Counted from the stretch's first letter, positions 7,250 through 16,709 are shown. The stretch is DNA of 20,106 nucleotides from an uncultured Agitococcus sp. (GCF_937920075.1 NZ_CALETI010000471.1:1-20106), one strand, 5' to 3'. Numbers and translations: made by a program. The notes: generated by a model not told the origin, from the sequence alone.

Positions 7250-7432
7250 AAAAAGAAATATTGTAGGCAGTTTATTGTTTATTCCAGCACAGTTTAGCTT
7301 GCACTAAACCTAGTCTAAAGGCTAGGTCTTGCCTCTTCTTTTAGATACACCTCGCTATGCGTTTGACCGATAACCTTACAAATGTAATGGGTTTACTCTT
7401 GGTATAGCTCCTAAAAAGGCGGATTGCTAAAA
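7250..7432. promoter_or_regulatory. Divergent narX/narK control region with adjoining dyads
   Basis: This 183-base region must hold the promoters for narXL (minus) and the nar operon (plus). Two perfect 6-bp dyads adjoin: GTTTAG-N6-CTAAAC at 7292-7309 and ACCTAG-N8-CTAGGT at 7308-7327. Closer to narK are TTACA-AA-TGTAA at about 7377-7388, an FNR-like half-site TTGACC at 7363-7368, and near-matches to NarL heptamers (TACACCT at about 7346, TACTCTT at about 7394). No full TTGAT-N4-ATCAA FNR box is found. A TATAGC at 7403-7408 is a weak -10 candidate for narK. Which protein uses which site is inference. Confidence 0.45.
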
Positions 7433-8668
7433 ATGGTCTCAGAAAACAAACAAAAATATTCGGTATTAATAGTTAGCACATTGGCTTTTACGGTGTGTTT
7501 TATGACATGGATGATGTTTGGGGTAATTGGAATACCTATCAAAAAAATGTTGTCGTTAAATGCCACTGAGTTTGGTTTGTTAACAGCGACACCTGTATTA
7601 ACTGGCTCATTATCAAGGATTTTTTTGGGGGCATGGACGGATAAATATGGTGGTCGTATCGTTTTATTTATTTTGATGCTGAGCTGTGTCATTCCTATTT
7701 ATTTAATTAGTTATGCCACTGAGTATTGGCAATTCTTGGTATTGGGGCTGTTTGTTGGTTTAGCAGGTGGCAGTTTTTCGGTGGGAACTCCCTATGTGGC
7801 TCGTTGGTTTGAAAAAAGTCAACAAGGTTTTGCGATGGGGGTTTTTGGTGCAGGTAACTCAGGAGCTGCGGTTAACAAATTTATTGCCCCTGTGTTGGTG
7901 GTTTCTTTTGGTTGGGCTTTTGTGCCACAGGTTTATGCCGCCATTTTATTAGTTACTGCCATTTTGTTTTGGTTTTTTAGCTATAGCAACCCTAATCATT
8001 TAGTGGGTAAGTCGGTGACATTGCGTGAGCAATTAGTCGTTCTTAAAGACCCACGTGTTTGGAAGTATTGCCAATTTTATTCCATTGTTTTTGGCGGTTA
8101 TGTTGCTTTGGCATTATGGATGGTGCAGTACTACGTGGGTGAATATGGTTTTGATATGAAACATGCAGCATTGTTAGCGGCCTGTTTTTCCTTACCAGGT
8201 GGTGTATTGCGTGCTGTAGGCGGCTGGCTATCTGACAAATACGGCGCACATCAAGTAACTTGGTGGGTGTTGTGGGTATCTTGGGTTTGTTTGTTTTTAT
8301 TGTCTTATCCACAAACCGATTTCACCATCAAAACGGTTGATGGCACAACAACTTTTCATATTGGTTTAAATGTTTGGGTCTTTACCGCGCTCATGGGTGT
8401 CGTGGGTGTGGCATGGGCGTTTGGTAAGGCCTCCGTCTTTAAATATATCAGTGATGAATTTCCTAGCAATATCGGTGCGGTTTCTGGCGTGGTTGGTTTA
8501 GCAGGTGGCTTGGGCGGTTTTGTGTTGCCAATTATGTTTGGTGCATTACAAGACATCACTGGTATTCGTTCTACTTGTTTTATGTTGCTGTATGGCGTGG
8601 TTTGGGTGTCCTTAATTTGGATGTATCTCACCGAAGTTCGTCGTATGGATTTAATGAAAGTCCATTAA
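7433..8668 (+). CDS. narK1: NarK1: type I nitrate transporter (MFS, nitrate/proton symporter class)
   Basis: A 411-residue, 12-helix major-facilitator protein of the nitrate/nitrite porter family. The ATG at 7433 is chosen because AAGGCGGA ends 9 bases before it; an in-frame TTG at 7424 sits too close to that site. Hallmarks are the pore arginines R62 (GSLSRIFLG, helix 2) and R260 (GGVLRAVGG, helix 8), the first nitrate signature GLAGGSFSVGTPYVARWF (109-126), and the second, GVVGLAGGLGGFVLPIMFG, near the end. The shorter loops and the ARWF ending of the first signature place it in the NarK1/NasA-like type I branch, thought to import nitrate with protons and so to start respiration before nitrite has accumulated. 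It is first in the nar operon; its stop codon overlaps the ribosome site of narK2. Confidence 0.9.
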   Translation: MVSENKQKYSVLIVSTLAFTVCFMTWMMFGVIGIPIKKMLSLNATEFGLLTATPVLTGSLSRIFLGAWTDKYGGRIVLFILMLSCVIPIYLISYATEYWQFLVLGLFVGLAGGSFSVGTPYVARWFEKSQQGFAMGVFGAGNSGAAVNKFIAPVLVVSFGWAFVPQVYAAILLVTAILFWFFSYSNPNHLVGKSVTLREQLVVLKDPRVWKYCQFYSIVFGGYVALALWMVQYYVGEYGFDMKHAALLAACFSLPGGVLRAVGGWLSDKYGAHQVTWWVLWVSWVCLFLLSYPQTDFTIKTVDGTTTFHIGLNVWVFTALMGVVGVAWAFGKASVFKYISDEFPSNIGAVSGVVGLAGGLGGFVLPIMFGALQDITGIRSTCFMLLYGVVWVSLIWMYLTEVRRMDLMKVH

Positions 8669-8680
8669 GGAGCAATTTTT

Positions 8681-10066
8681 ATGTCTTCTAAAGTATTACA
8701 ACAATGGGAACCTGAAAATCCACAATTTTGGCAAAAATCGGGTCATGCCATTGCAAATCGAAATTTGTGGATTTCTATTCCTTGCTTATTTTTAGCGTTT
8801 GCTGTGTGGATGGTGTGGAGTATGGTCGTAGTTAAATTACCAGATGTTGGCTTTAACTACACTAAAAACCAATTGTTTTGGTTAACCGCCTTGCCAGCAT
8901 TGTCAGGTGCAACATTAAGGATTTTTTATTCCTTTTTAGTGCCTGTGTTTGGTGGTCGTCGTTGGACAGCTCTTTCGACTGCGTCGTTATTATTTCCAGC
9001 AGTCGGGATTGGTTATGCTGTTCAAGACCCAAATACCCCTTATCCAACCATGATGTTATTAGCTTTATTATGTGGTTTAGGTGGCGGTAATTTTTCTTCT
9101 TCAATGTCTAATATCAACTTCTTTTTTCCTAAAGCAGAGAAGGGATATGCCCTTGGTATGAATGCAGGTTTAGGCAATTTAGGTGTGTCAGCGATGCAGT
9201 TTATTGTCCCAATTGTGATGACAATGGGAATTTTTGGTGCATTAGGTGGTGATCCGCAGTCTTTTGTCAAAGAGGGAGTGACTAAAGATATTTGGTTGCA
9301 AAACGCAGGATTTGTTTGGGTGCCTTTTATTACTTTATCTGCCATTGCTGCTTGGTTTGGCATGAATGATATTGCTTCAGCCAAAGCTTCTTTTTCTGAG
9401 CAATCAGTCATTTTTAAACGTAAACATAACTGGTTAATGTGTTGGTTGTATTTGGGGACTTTTGGCTCGTTTATTGGTTTTTCTGCTGGCTTTCCCTTGT
9501 TAATTAAAGGTCAATTTCCTGATGTTGACCCAACAAAATTAGCTTTCTTAGGCCCTTTAGTTGGTGCAATTGCACGACCAATTGGCGGTTGGGTCGCTGA
9601 TAAATTAGGTGGTGCTCGTGTTACTTTTTGGGTATTTGCCTTAATGATGGTTGCGGTAGGAGCGGTGATTAATTTTATGCCACAAGATGGCTCGGCTGGT
9701 AATTTTACAGGCTTTTTTATTGCATTTTTATGTTTGTTTGCGCTGACTGGCGTAGGCAATGCCTCAACATTCCGCATGATTCCTGTGATTTTTTTAACTC
9801 AACATGAGCGCATGGCTCAGGGCAACAAACAAATTAGTCGTGAGCAGGTCTTGCAACAAGCCAATAAAGAAGCCGCAGCCGTATTGGGCTTTTCTGGTGC
9901 TATTGGTGCTTATGGCGGATTTTTTGTGCCAAAAAGTTATGGTACTGCTATCGCTTTAACAGGATCACCATTAGCCGCACTTTATACCTTTATTGTGTTT
10001 TATGCGGTGTGTTTAGTGGTTACTTGGTGGTTTTATAGCCGCAAAGATGCCGAAATGCCTTGCTAA
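8681..10066 (+). CDS. narK: NarK2: type II nitrate/nitrite transporter (MFS antiporter class)
   Basis: A 461-residue nitrate/nitrite porter with 12 predicted helices and the close E. coli NarK-like sequence GATLRIFYSF around R80 (helix 2) and IARPIGGWVADKLGG around R299 (helix 8), the two arginines that clamp the anion. First nitrate signature GLGGGNFSSSMSNINFFFP (132-150); second GFSGAIGAYGGFFVPKSYG near the C-terminus. It has the longer N-terminus (WEPENPQFW) and the inserted loop around 190-206 typical of type II members, which exchange external nitrate for internal nitrite. GGAG lies inside the upstream gene's stop region, 8 bases before the ATG, and 15 bases separate it from narG, so it is in the same operon. 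Having both transporter types in tandem matches pseudomonad nar operons. Confidence 0.92.
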   Translation: MSSKVLQQWEPENPQFWQKSGHAIANRNLWISIPCLFLAFAVWMVWSMVVVKLPDVGFNYTKNQLFWLTALPALSGATLRIFYSFLVPVFGGRRWTALSTASLLFPAVGIGYAVQDPNTPYPTMMLLALLCGLGGGNFSSSMSNINFFFPKAEKGYALGMNAGLGNLGVSAMQFIVPIVMTMGIFGALGGDPQSFVKEGVTKDIWLQNAGFVWVPFITLSAIAAWFGMNDIASAKASFSEQSVIFKRKHNWLMCWLYLGTFGSFIGFSAGFPLLIKGQFPDVDPTKLAFLGPLVGAIARPIGGWVADKLGGARVTFWVFALMMVAVGAVINFMPQDGSAGNFTGFFIAFLCLFALTGVGNASTFRMIPVIFLTQHERMAQGNKQISREQVLQQANKEAAAVLGFSGAIGAYGGFFVPKSYGTAIALTGSPLAALYTFIVFYAVCLVVTWWFYSRKDAEMPC

Positions 10067-10081
10067 TTTTGGAGAAAAATA

Positions 10082-13000
10082 ATGAGTCACTTTTTAGATA
10101 GATTGTTGTTTTTTAAACAACAAAAAGAGTCTTTTAGCAATGGGCATGGCGTTAAGACTGAAGAAAACCGTCAATGGGAAAATGCCTACCGTAATCGTTG
10201 GTCACATGACAAAGTGGTGCGCTCTACACATGGCGTAAATTGTACTGGCTCGTGTAGTTGGAAGATTTATGTCAAAAATGGCTTGGTGACTTGGGAAACA
10301 CAGCAAACCGATTATCCGCGTACTCGTCCAGATTTACCCAATCATGAGCCGCGTGGTTGTGCACGTGGTGCATCCTATAGTTGGTATTTATATAGTGCTA
10401 ATCGTTTAAAGTATCCGATGATTCGTGGTCGTTTAGTGAAAGCATGGCGCGAAGTGCGGCAGCGTGAAAAAGACCCTGTGAAAGCATGGACTTCCTTGCA
10501 ACGAGATACGGCAGTGGTTAAAGATTATCAATCACATCGTGGTTTGGGTGGTTTTGTTCGTACTTCATGGGATGAGGTTAACGAAATTATTGCTGCTGCC
10601 AATGTTTATACCGCTAAAACCTATGGGCCTGATCGAATCATTGGTTTTTCGCCGATTCCAGCCATGTCTATGGTGTCTTATGCCGCAGGGGCGCGTTATT
10701 TGTCACTCATTGGCGGCACTTGCATGAGTTTTTATGATTGGTATTGCGATTTACCACCATCAAGTCCACAAACTTGGGGGGAGCAAACCGATGTTCCAGA
10801 ATCAGCCGATTGGTATAACTCGGCTTATATTATTGCTTGGGGTTCAAACGTTCCACAAACACGCACACCAGACGCACATTTTTTTACCGAAGTTCGTTAC
10901 AAAGGTACTAAAACCGTTGCCGTAACGCCTGACTATTCTGAAGTCGCTAAACTAGCAGATATGTGGGTGCACGGCAAACAAGGCACAGACGCCGCTTTGG
11001 GTATGGCCTTAGGGCATGTGGTATTAACTGAGCATTACGTTAAACACAAAACACCGTATTTTCAACAATATGCACGACGTTTTACCGATATGCCAATGTT
11101 GGTGCGTTTGGTAAAAAAAGATGGCTTATGGGTGGCAGAACGTCAATTAAGAGCTTCTGATTTACCTAATCATGGCGGAGAGAGCAACAATCCAGAATGG
11201 AAAACGGTGGCGATTGATAGCCATAGTTTAAAAGTGGTGTTACCTAATGGCTCAATTGGTTCGCGTTGGGGTCAAAAAGGCAAATGGAATTTAGAAGAAA
11301 AAACGTTGACTGGTGAAGAGACTGAACTCTTGCTTAGTTTAAAAAATCACCCAGAAAGTGGTGTAGTGAGCGTTGGTTTTCCTTATTTTGGCAATATTCC
11401 CCATGAGCATTTTGTTCATACTTCGCATGGTGACATTATTCCGCGTAAAGTGCCTGCCATTACCCTTATCGACAATAACGGCCAAGAAATGTTGGTGGCA
11501 ACAGTTCATGATTTATTCTTGGCTAATTATGGTGTTGACCAAGGGGTAGGCAGTGAAAATGTTGCACAAAATTATGATGATGACATTCCTTATACGCCTG
11601 CATGGCAAGAGCGTATTACAGGTATTCCTCGTGCACAAGTGATTCAATTAGCACAAGAATTTTCCGAAACCGCTCACCTTACCGAAGGTCGTGCGATGGT
11701 GATTGTTGGCGCAGGCCTCAACCATTGGTATCACATGGATATGATTTATCGCAGCATTATCAATCTATTGGTGATGTGTGGTTGTGTTGGTAAGTCGGGT
11801 GGCGGTTGGTCGCATTATGTGGGTCAAGAAAAGTTACGGCCACAAACAGGTTGGGTACCCTTAGCTTTTGCCACCGATTGGGTGCGTCCACCACGTCAAA
11901 TGAACTCTACCTCCTTCTTTTATGCTCATACCAATCAATGGCGTTATGAAAAATTGCAAGTGCAAGAAATTCTATCGCCACTGGCTAATGATAGTGAGTG
12001 GCGTAATACCAGTTTAATTGATTGTAACGTGCGTGCAGAGCGTATGGGATGGTTGCCTTCTGCACCACAACTTAATGTTAATCCTTTAACCATTAAAGCT
12101 TTAGCAGAAAGAGCAGGACGCAATATTCCCGATTATTTAACTGGCGCATTAAAACAAGGCCAAATTAATATGTCTTGTGAAGACCCTGATAATCCTGTCA
12201 ATTGGCCACGTAATATGTTTATTTGGCGGTCAAATTTGTTGGGTTCTTCGGGTAAAGGTCACGAGTATTTCTTAAAACACTTATTAGGCACACAAAATGG
12301 CGTTTTAGGTAAAGATTTAGGTGAAGAAGGTGGACGTAAACCGTCACAAGTAGCTTGGCACGACAAAGCTCCCGAAGGAAAATTGGATTTATTGGTGACA
12401 CTAGATTTTAGAATGTCCACTACTTGCTTATATTCGGACATCGTATTACCTACCGCAACTTGGTACGAAAAACACGATTTAAATACCTCTGATATGCATC
12501 CCTTTATTCATCCTTTGTCAGCAGCCGTTGATCCTGCTTGGGAGTCTCGTACTGATTGGGAAATTTATAAAGGCATTGCGAAACGTTTCTCCGAAGTCTG
12601 TGTCGGGCATTTGGGCGTAGAAACAGATGTGGTACTAAACCCAATTCAACATGATACTCCCTTAGAGTTAGCGCAAGCGATTGATGTGAAGGAATGGAAA
12701 AAAGGGGAATGTGAACCTATTGCAGGTAAAACCTTGCCGAGTATTGTCACTGTTGAGCGAGATTATCCCAACACTTATGCACGTTTTACCTCAATTGGCC
12801 CATTATTAGAAAAATTGGGTAATGGTGGCAAAGGCATTGGCTGGAATACCAAACAGGAAGTGGCATTTTTACGCGAGTTAAATCATACCGTGCCAGATGG
12901 AGTAGCCAAAGGCCAACCTTTGTTAGATAGCGCGATTGATGCTGCCGAAATGATTTTGTCTTTAGCCCCAGAAACTAATGGTCATGTAGCAGTTAAAGCA

Positions 13001-13831
13001 TGGGCAGCCTTGTCGGAGTTTACAGGCCGAGACCATAGCCATTTGGCTGTCCCGCGTGAAGATGACCATATTCGTTATCGTGATGTGCAAGCCCAACCGC
13101 GCAAAATTATTTCGTCACCCACTTGGTCGGGCATTGAGTCGGAACATGTTAGTTATAACGCAGGTTATACCAATGTCCATGAGTTGATTCCTTGGCGTAC
13201 TTTAAGTGGTCGTCAACAGTTGTATCAAGATCATCCTTGGATGCGTGCTTTTGGTGAAGAACTGTGTGTTTACAAGCCACCAGTGGATTTAAAAACCATT
13301 AAACCTGCTTTAGATAAGTACAGTGATAATCGCAAACAAGTGGTTTTAAACTGGATTACCCCCCATCAAAAATGGGGTATTCACTCTACCTATACCGATA
13401 ACCTGATTATGCTGACCTTATCGCGTGGTGGGCCTATTGTTTGGGTGAGTGAAATTGACGCCAAAAAAGCTAACATCATCGATAACGATTGGGTTGAAGT
13501 TTATAACGTCAATGGCGCATTAACTGCCCGTGCGGTGGTGTCGCAACGCATTCCTGAAGGCGCGATTTTTATGTATCACGCTCAAGAAAAGCTAGTCAAC
13601 ATTCCACTTTCCGAAATCACCCAAAAACGGGGCGGTATTCATAACTCAGTGACCAGAACAGTCACCAAACCGACACACATGATTGGTGGTTATGCCCAAC
13701 AAGCTTATGGTTTTAACTATTACGGCACCGTGGGTTCTAATCGCGATGAATTTGTCATTTTACGCAAAATGGACAAAGTCGCTTGGGGTAATGAAGGTGA
13801 TTTAGCCAGTCGTCAGCAGGAGTCAAAATAA
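10082..13831 (+). CDS. narG: Respiratory nitrate reductase catalytic subunit alpha
   Basis: The 1249-residue molybdo-bis-MGD subunit reduces nitrate to nitrite at the cytoplasmic face of the inner membrane. The N-terminus carries the [4Fe-4S] FS0 ligands H50, C54, C58 and C93 (THGVNCTGSCSW ... EPRGCARG). The Mo ligand is D223 in YDWYCDLPPSSPQ. All five are one residue on from the E. coli NarG positions, and the length is essentially the same. Later blocks such as IWRSNLLGSSGKGHE, DFRMSTTCLYSDIVLPTATWYEK and the C-terminal GYAQQAYGFNYYGTVGSNRDEF bind the MGD cofactors. A GGAG site precedes the ATG. Its stop overlaps the narH start by one base (TAATG), as expected for coupled synthesis of the NarGH pair. 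No frameshift or missing key residue is seen, so it should be active. Confidence 0.98.
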   Translation: MSHFLDRLLFFKQQKESFSNGHGVKTEENRQWENAYRNRWSHDKVVRSTHGVNCTGSCSWKIYVKNGLVTWETQQTDYPRTRPDLPNHEPRGCARGASYSWYLYSANRLKYPMIRGRLVKAWREVRQREKDPVKAWTSLQRDTAVVKDYQSHRGLGGFVRTSWDEVNEIIAAANVYTAKTYGPDRIIGFSPIPAMSMVSYAAGARYLSLIGGTCMSFYDWYCDLPPSSPQTWGEQTDVPESADWYNSAYIIAWGSNVPQTRTPDAHFFTEVRYKGTKTVAVTPDYSEVAKLADMWVHGKQGTDAALGMALGHVVLTEHYVKHKTPYFQQYARRFTDMPMLVRLVKKDGLWVAERQLRASDLPNHGGESNNPEWKTVAIDSHSLKVVLPNGSIGSRWGQKGKWNLEEKTLTGEETELLLSLKNHPESGVVSVGFPYFGNIPHEHFVHTSHGDIIPRKVPAITLIDNNGQEMLVATVHDLFLANYGVDQGVGSENVAQNYDDDIPYTPAWQERITGIPRAQVIQLAQEFSETAHLTEGRAMVIVGAGLNHWYHMDMIYRSIINLLVMCGCVGKSGGGWSHYVGQEKLRPQTGWVPLAFATDWVRPPRQMNSTSFFYAHTNQWRYEKLQVQEILSPLANDSEWRNTSLIDCNVRAERMGWLPSAPQLNVNPLTIKALAERAGRNIPDYLTGALKQGQINMSCEDPDNPVNWPRNMFIWRSNLLGSSGKGHEYFLKHLLGTQNGVLGKDLGEEGGRKPSQVAWHDKAPEGKLDLLVTLDFRMSTTCLYSDIVLPTATWYEKHDLNTSDMHPFIHPLSAAVDPAWESRTDWEIYKGIAKRFSEVCVGHLGVETDVVLNPIQHDTPLELAQAIDVKEWKKGECEPIAGKTLPSIVTVERDYPNTYARFTSIGPLLEKLGNGGKGIGWNTKQEVAFLRELNHTVPDGVAKGQPLLDSAIDAAEMILSLAPETNGHVAVKAWAALSEFTGRDHSHLAVPREDDHIRYRDVQAQPRKIISSPTWSGIESEHVSYNAGYTNVHELIPWRTLSGRQQLYQDHPWMRAFGEELCVYKPPVDLKTIKPALDKYSDNRKQVVLNWITPHQKWGIHSTYTDNLIMLTLSRGGPIVWVSEIDAKKANIIDNDWVEVYNVNGALTARAVVSQRIPEGAIFMYHAQEKLVNIPLSEITQKRGGIHNSVTRTVTKPTHMIGGYAQQAYGFNYYGTVGSNRDEFVILRKMDKVAWGNEGDLASRQQESK

Positions 13832-15354
13832 TGAAAATACGCGCACAAATCGGCATGGTGTTAAACCTCGATAAATGTATTGGCTGCCATACATGCTCGG
13901 TGACTTGTAAAAACGTGTGGACATCACGCCAAGGGATGGAATACGCATGGTTTAACAACGTCGAAACCAAACCAGGTATTGGTTATCCTGACGATTGGGA
14001 AAATCAAGAGCGTTGGAATGGCGGCTGGGAGCGTTTAAAAAATGGCAAAATTCGGCCTAAATTGGGCGCAAAATGGCGAGTATTAGCGAATATTTTTGCC
14101 AATCCTGACTTGCCTCAAATAGACGATTATTACGAGCCATTTACCTTTGATTATAGTCATTTGCAGCAAGCACCCGAATCCAAAGTCACGCCAACGGCGC
14201 GTCCTGTTTCGACCATTACTGGCAAAGTCATGGATAAAATCGAAAAAGGGCCAAATTGGGAAGAAATTTTAGGCGGAGAATTTAGCAAACGCTCGGCTGA
14301 CTATAATTTTCAAGAGGTTCAAAAAGAGATTTATGGTCAATTTGAAAATACATTTATGATGTATTTACCACGTTTATGCGAGCATTGTCTTAATCCTGCT
14401 TGTGTGGCTGCTTGTCCAAGTGCGGCTATTTATAAACGTGAAGAAGACGGCATTGTCTTAATCGACCAAGATAAATGTCGTGGTTGGCGGATGTGTGTAT
14501 CAGCCTGCCCATACAAAAAGATTTATTTTAATTGGGAGTCTGGTAAGTCCGAAAAATGTGTGTTTTGTTATCCACGCATTGAGCAAGGTGAACCAACTGT
14601 TTGCTCTGAGACTTGTGTGGGGCGTATTCGTTATTTAGGCGTATTATTGTATGACGCTGATTTAATTGAGCAAGCCGCTAGTACCGAAAACGAAGGCGAT
14701 TTATATCAAGCTCAATTAAATATGTTTTTAGACCCCAATGACCCTAAAGTCATTGCCGCAGCGAAAGAAGAGGGCATTCCAGACTCTTGGATGGAAGCGG
14801 CTCGTCGCTCACCTGTCTACAAAATGGCGATTGATTGGAAAATCGCTTTTCCTTTACATCCAGAATATCGCACCTTGCCCATGGTTTGGTACGTTCCACC
14901 ATTATCGCCTATTCAAAATGCCCATGCTAAAGGACAAATGGGTACAAATGGTGTGATTCCTGATGTGTCGTCATTGCGTATTCCCTTGCGTTACTTAGCT
15001 AATTTATTAACAGGAGGTAACGAAGCACCCGTTAAATTGGCTTTAGAAAGATTGTTAGCGATGCGTGTCTATAAACGTGAGCAGCAAGTCTATCAACAAA
15101 AAAACTATCTTGTATTGCGTCAAACAGGGCTTAACGAAGCGATGGTTGAGGAAATGTACCGTTATTTAGCCATTGCCAATTACGAAGACCGTTATGTGAT
15201 TCCCAGCTCACATCGTGAATATGCAGGCAGAGCGTTTGATGTGCGTTCAAGTTGTGGTTTTAGCTTTGGCAATGGTTGCTCTAATGGTGACAATAAAGTC
15301 GATTTGTTTGGCAAACAACGCAAAGCCAATTTGTGGGGAGGCACACATGAATAA
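13831..15354 (+). CDS. narH: Respiratory nitrate reductase electron-transfer subunit beta
   Basis: The 507-residue iron-sulfur subunit passes electrons from NarI haem to NarG. Four cysteine groups are visible: C16-C19-C22-C26 (CIGCHTCSVTC), CEHCLNPACVAACP, CRGWRMCVSACP and CVFCYPRIEQGEPTVCSETC. In the third group a Trp replaces the second Cys, the signature of the [3Fe-4S] centre of NarH, so three [4Fe-4S] and one [3Fe-4S] cluster are expected. The protein lacks a signal peptide, as normal for this cytoplasmic subunit. It starts on the last base of the narG stop and its end overlaps the narJ start by 8 bases. Confidence 0.98.
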   Translation: MKIRAQIGMVLNLDKCIGCHTCSVTCKNVWTSRQGMEYAWFNNVETKPGIGYPDDWENQERWNGGWERLKNGKIRPKLGAKWRVLANIFANPDLPQIDDYYEPFTFDYSHLQQAPESKVTPTARPVSTITGKVMDKIEKGPNWEEILGGEFSKRSADYNFQEVQKEIYGQFENTFMMYLPRLCEHCLNPACVAACPSAAIYKREEDGIVLIDQDKCRGWRMCVSACPYKKIYFNWESGKSEKCVFCYPRIEQGEPTVCSETCVGRIRYLGVLLYDADLIEQAASTENEGDLYQAQLNMFLDPNDPKVIAAAKEEGIPDSWMEAARRSPVYKMAIDWKIAFPLHPEYRTLPMVWYVPPLSPIQNAHAKGQMGTNGVIPDVSSLRIPLRYLANLLTGGNEAPVKLALERLLAMRVYKREQQVYQQKNYLVLRQTGLNEAMVEEMYRYLAIANYEDRYVIPSSHREYAGRAFDVRSSCGFSFGNGCSNGDNKVDLFGKQRKANLWGGTHE

Positions 15355-16000
15355 GCCCAGTCTAATTTTTAGTGCATTAAGCCATTTATTACTTTATCCA
15401 GATGATGTGATGCGTCAACAACTTGGCGAGGTGCGTGACATTCTGCGTGAAGAACGACGTTTATCCGAAGCTACGCGCCGTGCTTTATTAGCCTTTGCCG
15501 AGGATTTACAACAAGGAGATGGTTGGGACGTGCAAGAGATGTATGTCAATTTGTTTGATAGAACACGCTCATTATCGTTGCATATTTTTGAACACGTTCA
15601 TGGCGAATCGCGGGACAGAGGTCAAGCGATGGTGGACTTAATCAATCTTTATCAAGAGCATGGTTTGGTGTTACAGGCCGAAAACCGTGAGTTACCAGAC
15701 TATGTACCGTTGTTTTTAGAGTTTTTATCAACCTTAGAAACCGATGCTGCTCATGATTTGCTCAAAGAGCCACTCCATGTTTTACAAGCCATAGGCGCGC
15801 GTTTACGTCAACGTGATTCGGCGTATGGCTTGATATTTAGTGCCTTAGAGGAGCTAGCAGGTGCGCGTTCTTTAATTGCCACCGAAAACGATGAAGAACA
15901 AGACATTGATGAAGCATGGCAAGACGCCGAAGTGCGCTTTTTAGACGCAGCAACGCCTTCTTGTCGTCCACAAACCGCAACAGCAATGCGAGGTGAATAA
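15347..16000 (+). CDS. narJ: Nitrate reductase assembly chaperone NarJ (delta subunit)
   Basis: A 217-residue TorD/NarJ-family chaperone needed to insert the molybdenum cofactor and Fe-S clusters into NarG before NarGH docks on NarI; it is not part of the final enzyme. The conserved opening FSALSHLLLYPDD, the central DRTRSLSLHIFEHVHGESRDRG (the family's most conserved block, about 72-93) and the PDYVPLFLEFLS block (about 117-128) are present. The C-terminal tail (about 182-217) is acidic and probably disordered, as in relatives. The ATG at 15347 has a strong GGAGG site inside narH and overlaps the narH end by 8 bases, arguing for translational coupling. Confidence 0.96.
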   Translation: MNKPSLIFSALSHLLLYPDDVMRQQLGEVRDILREERRLSEATRRALLAFAEDLQQGDGWDVQEMYVNLFDRTRSLSLHIFEHVHGESRDRGQAMVDLINLYQEHGLVLQAENRELPDYVPLFLEFLSTLETDAAHDLLKEPLHVLQAIGARLRQRDSAYGLIFSALEELAGARSLIATENDEEQDIDEAWQDAEVRFLDAATPSCRPQTATAMRGE

Positions 16001-16001
16001 C

Positions 16002-16697
16002 ATGGATCATTTAGCAAATTGGATAAATACCCTATTTTTTGGCATTTATCCTTATATCGCCTTTGCCGTTTTTGCGGTGGGTTGTGTGGTTCGTTTTGAT
16101 CGTGAGCAATATTCTTGGAAAGCCAGCTCATCTCAGTTATTAGATAAAAGCAGTTTACGCTTAGGCAGTAATTTATTTCATATTGGTGTGCTGTTTATTA
16201 TTGTGGGGCATTTAGTAGGCTTGTTAACCCCCACCAGTATTTATACTCAATTTATTACCGTGCCACAAAAACAACTATTGGCAATGGTGGCAGGCGGCAT
16301 TTTTGGCGCATTGTGTTTTACAGGTTTATTGTTGCTCATTACTCGTCGTTTAAACAATCCTCGTTTACGCGAGCATACTCGTTTTTCAGATTGGCTAGTG
16401 TTGTGGATGTTGTTTATTCAAGTGTCTTTGGGTTTAAGCACTTTGTTTGTTTCTGCTCAACATTTAGATGGTGGCAGTATGCTTAATTTATCGCATTGGG
16501 CGCAGCATATTGTCACTTTTCAACCCAATGCGGCTGATTTTATCAAAGATGAACATTGGCTGTTTAAGGTGCATATTTGGTTAGGATTATCGTTATTTGT
16601 TGTTGCACCGTTTAGTCGTTTAGTTCATGTGTTAAGTGCGCCAATTTGGTATGTGTTTAGACCATATCAAGTGGTGAGAAGTCGTTGGACTCGTTAA
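16002..16697 (+). CDS. narI: Respiratory nitrate reductase cytochrome b subunit gamma
   Basis: The 231-residue membrane anchor oxidises quinol and carries two b haems. Five transmembrane helices are visible (about 8-30, 54-76, 92-114, 128-150 and 188-210). The haem ligands H60, H70, H191 and H209 keep the exact E. coli spacing (10 apart and 18 apart). The ATG at 16002 is chosen because AGGTG lies 6 bases before it, at the narJ end; an in-frame GTG at 15993 would add three residues and overlap narJ. Quinol oxidation by NarI releases protons on the periplasmic side and so makes nitrate reduction energy-conserving. The C-terminal VVRSRWTR tail is expected to face the cytoplasm and hold NarGH. 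Confidence 0.97.
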   Translation: MDHLANWINTLFFGIYPYIAFAVFAVGCVVRFDREQYSWKASSSQLLDKSSLRLGSNLFHIGVLFIIVGHLVGLLTPTSIYTQFITVPQKQLLAMVAGGIFGALCFTGLLLLITRRLNNPRLREHTRFSDWLVLWMLFIQVSLGLSTLFVSAQHLDGGSMLNLSHWAQHIVTFQPNAADFIKDEHWLFKVHIWLGLSLFVVAPFSRLVHVLSAPIWYVFRPYQVVRSRWTR

Positions 16698-16709
16698 GAG
16701 AGGTGTCAC

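Noticed and set aside
7363..7376. Possible FNR/ANR box upstream of narK
   Set aside because: Only the TTGAC half fits; the second half (AACCT) matches ATCAA at two of five bases. Kept as a half-site only.
7411..7692. Antisense reading frame over the start of narK1, and similar ones over narK1/narK2 at 8043-8631 and 8862-9777
   Set aside because: They lie opposite well-supported transporter genes, match no family I recognise and are explained as composition shadows.
8669..8680. Internal promoter or terminator between narK1 and narK2
   Set aside because: Only 12 bases, filled by the ribosome site; no hairpin.
14470..14510. Apparent missing Cys in the third cluster of NarH
   Set aside because: A Trp at this place is normal for NarH and marks the [3Fe-4S] cluster, so it is not a defect.
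15215..15346. Upstream extension of the narJ frame inside narH
   Set aside because: The narJ family begins at the ATG at 15347, which has a strong GGAGG; the extension lies in narH coding sequence.
15993..16001. GTG start for narI three codons upstream of the chosen ATG
   Set aside because: The AGGTG ribosome site would overlap this GTG; the ATG at 16002 has proper spacing.
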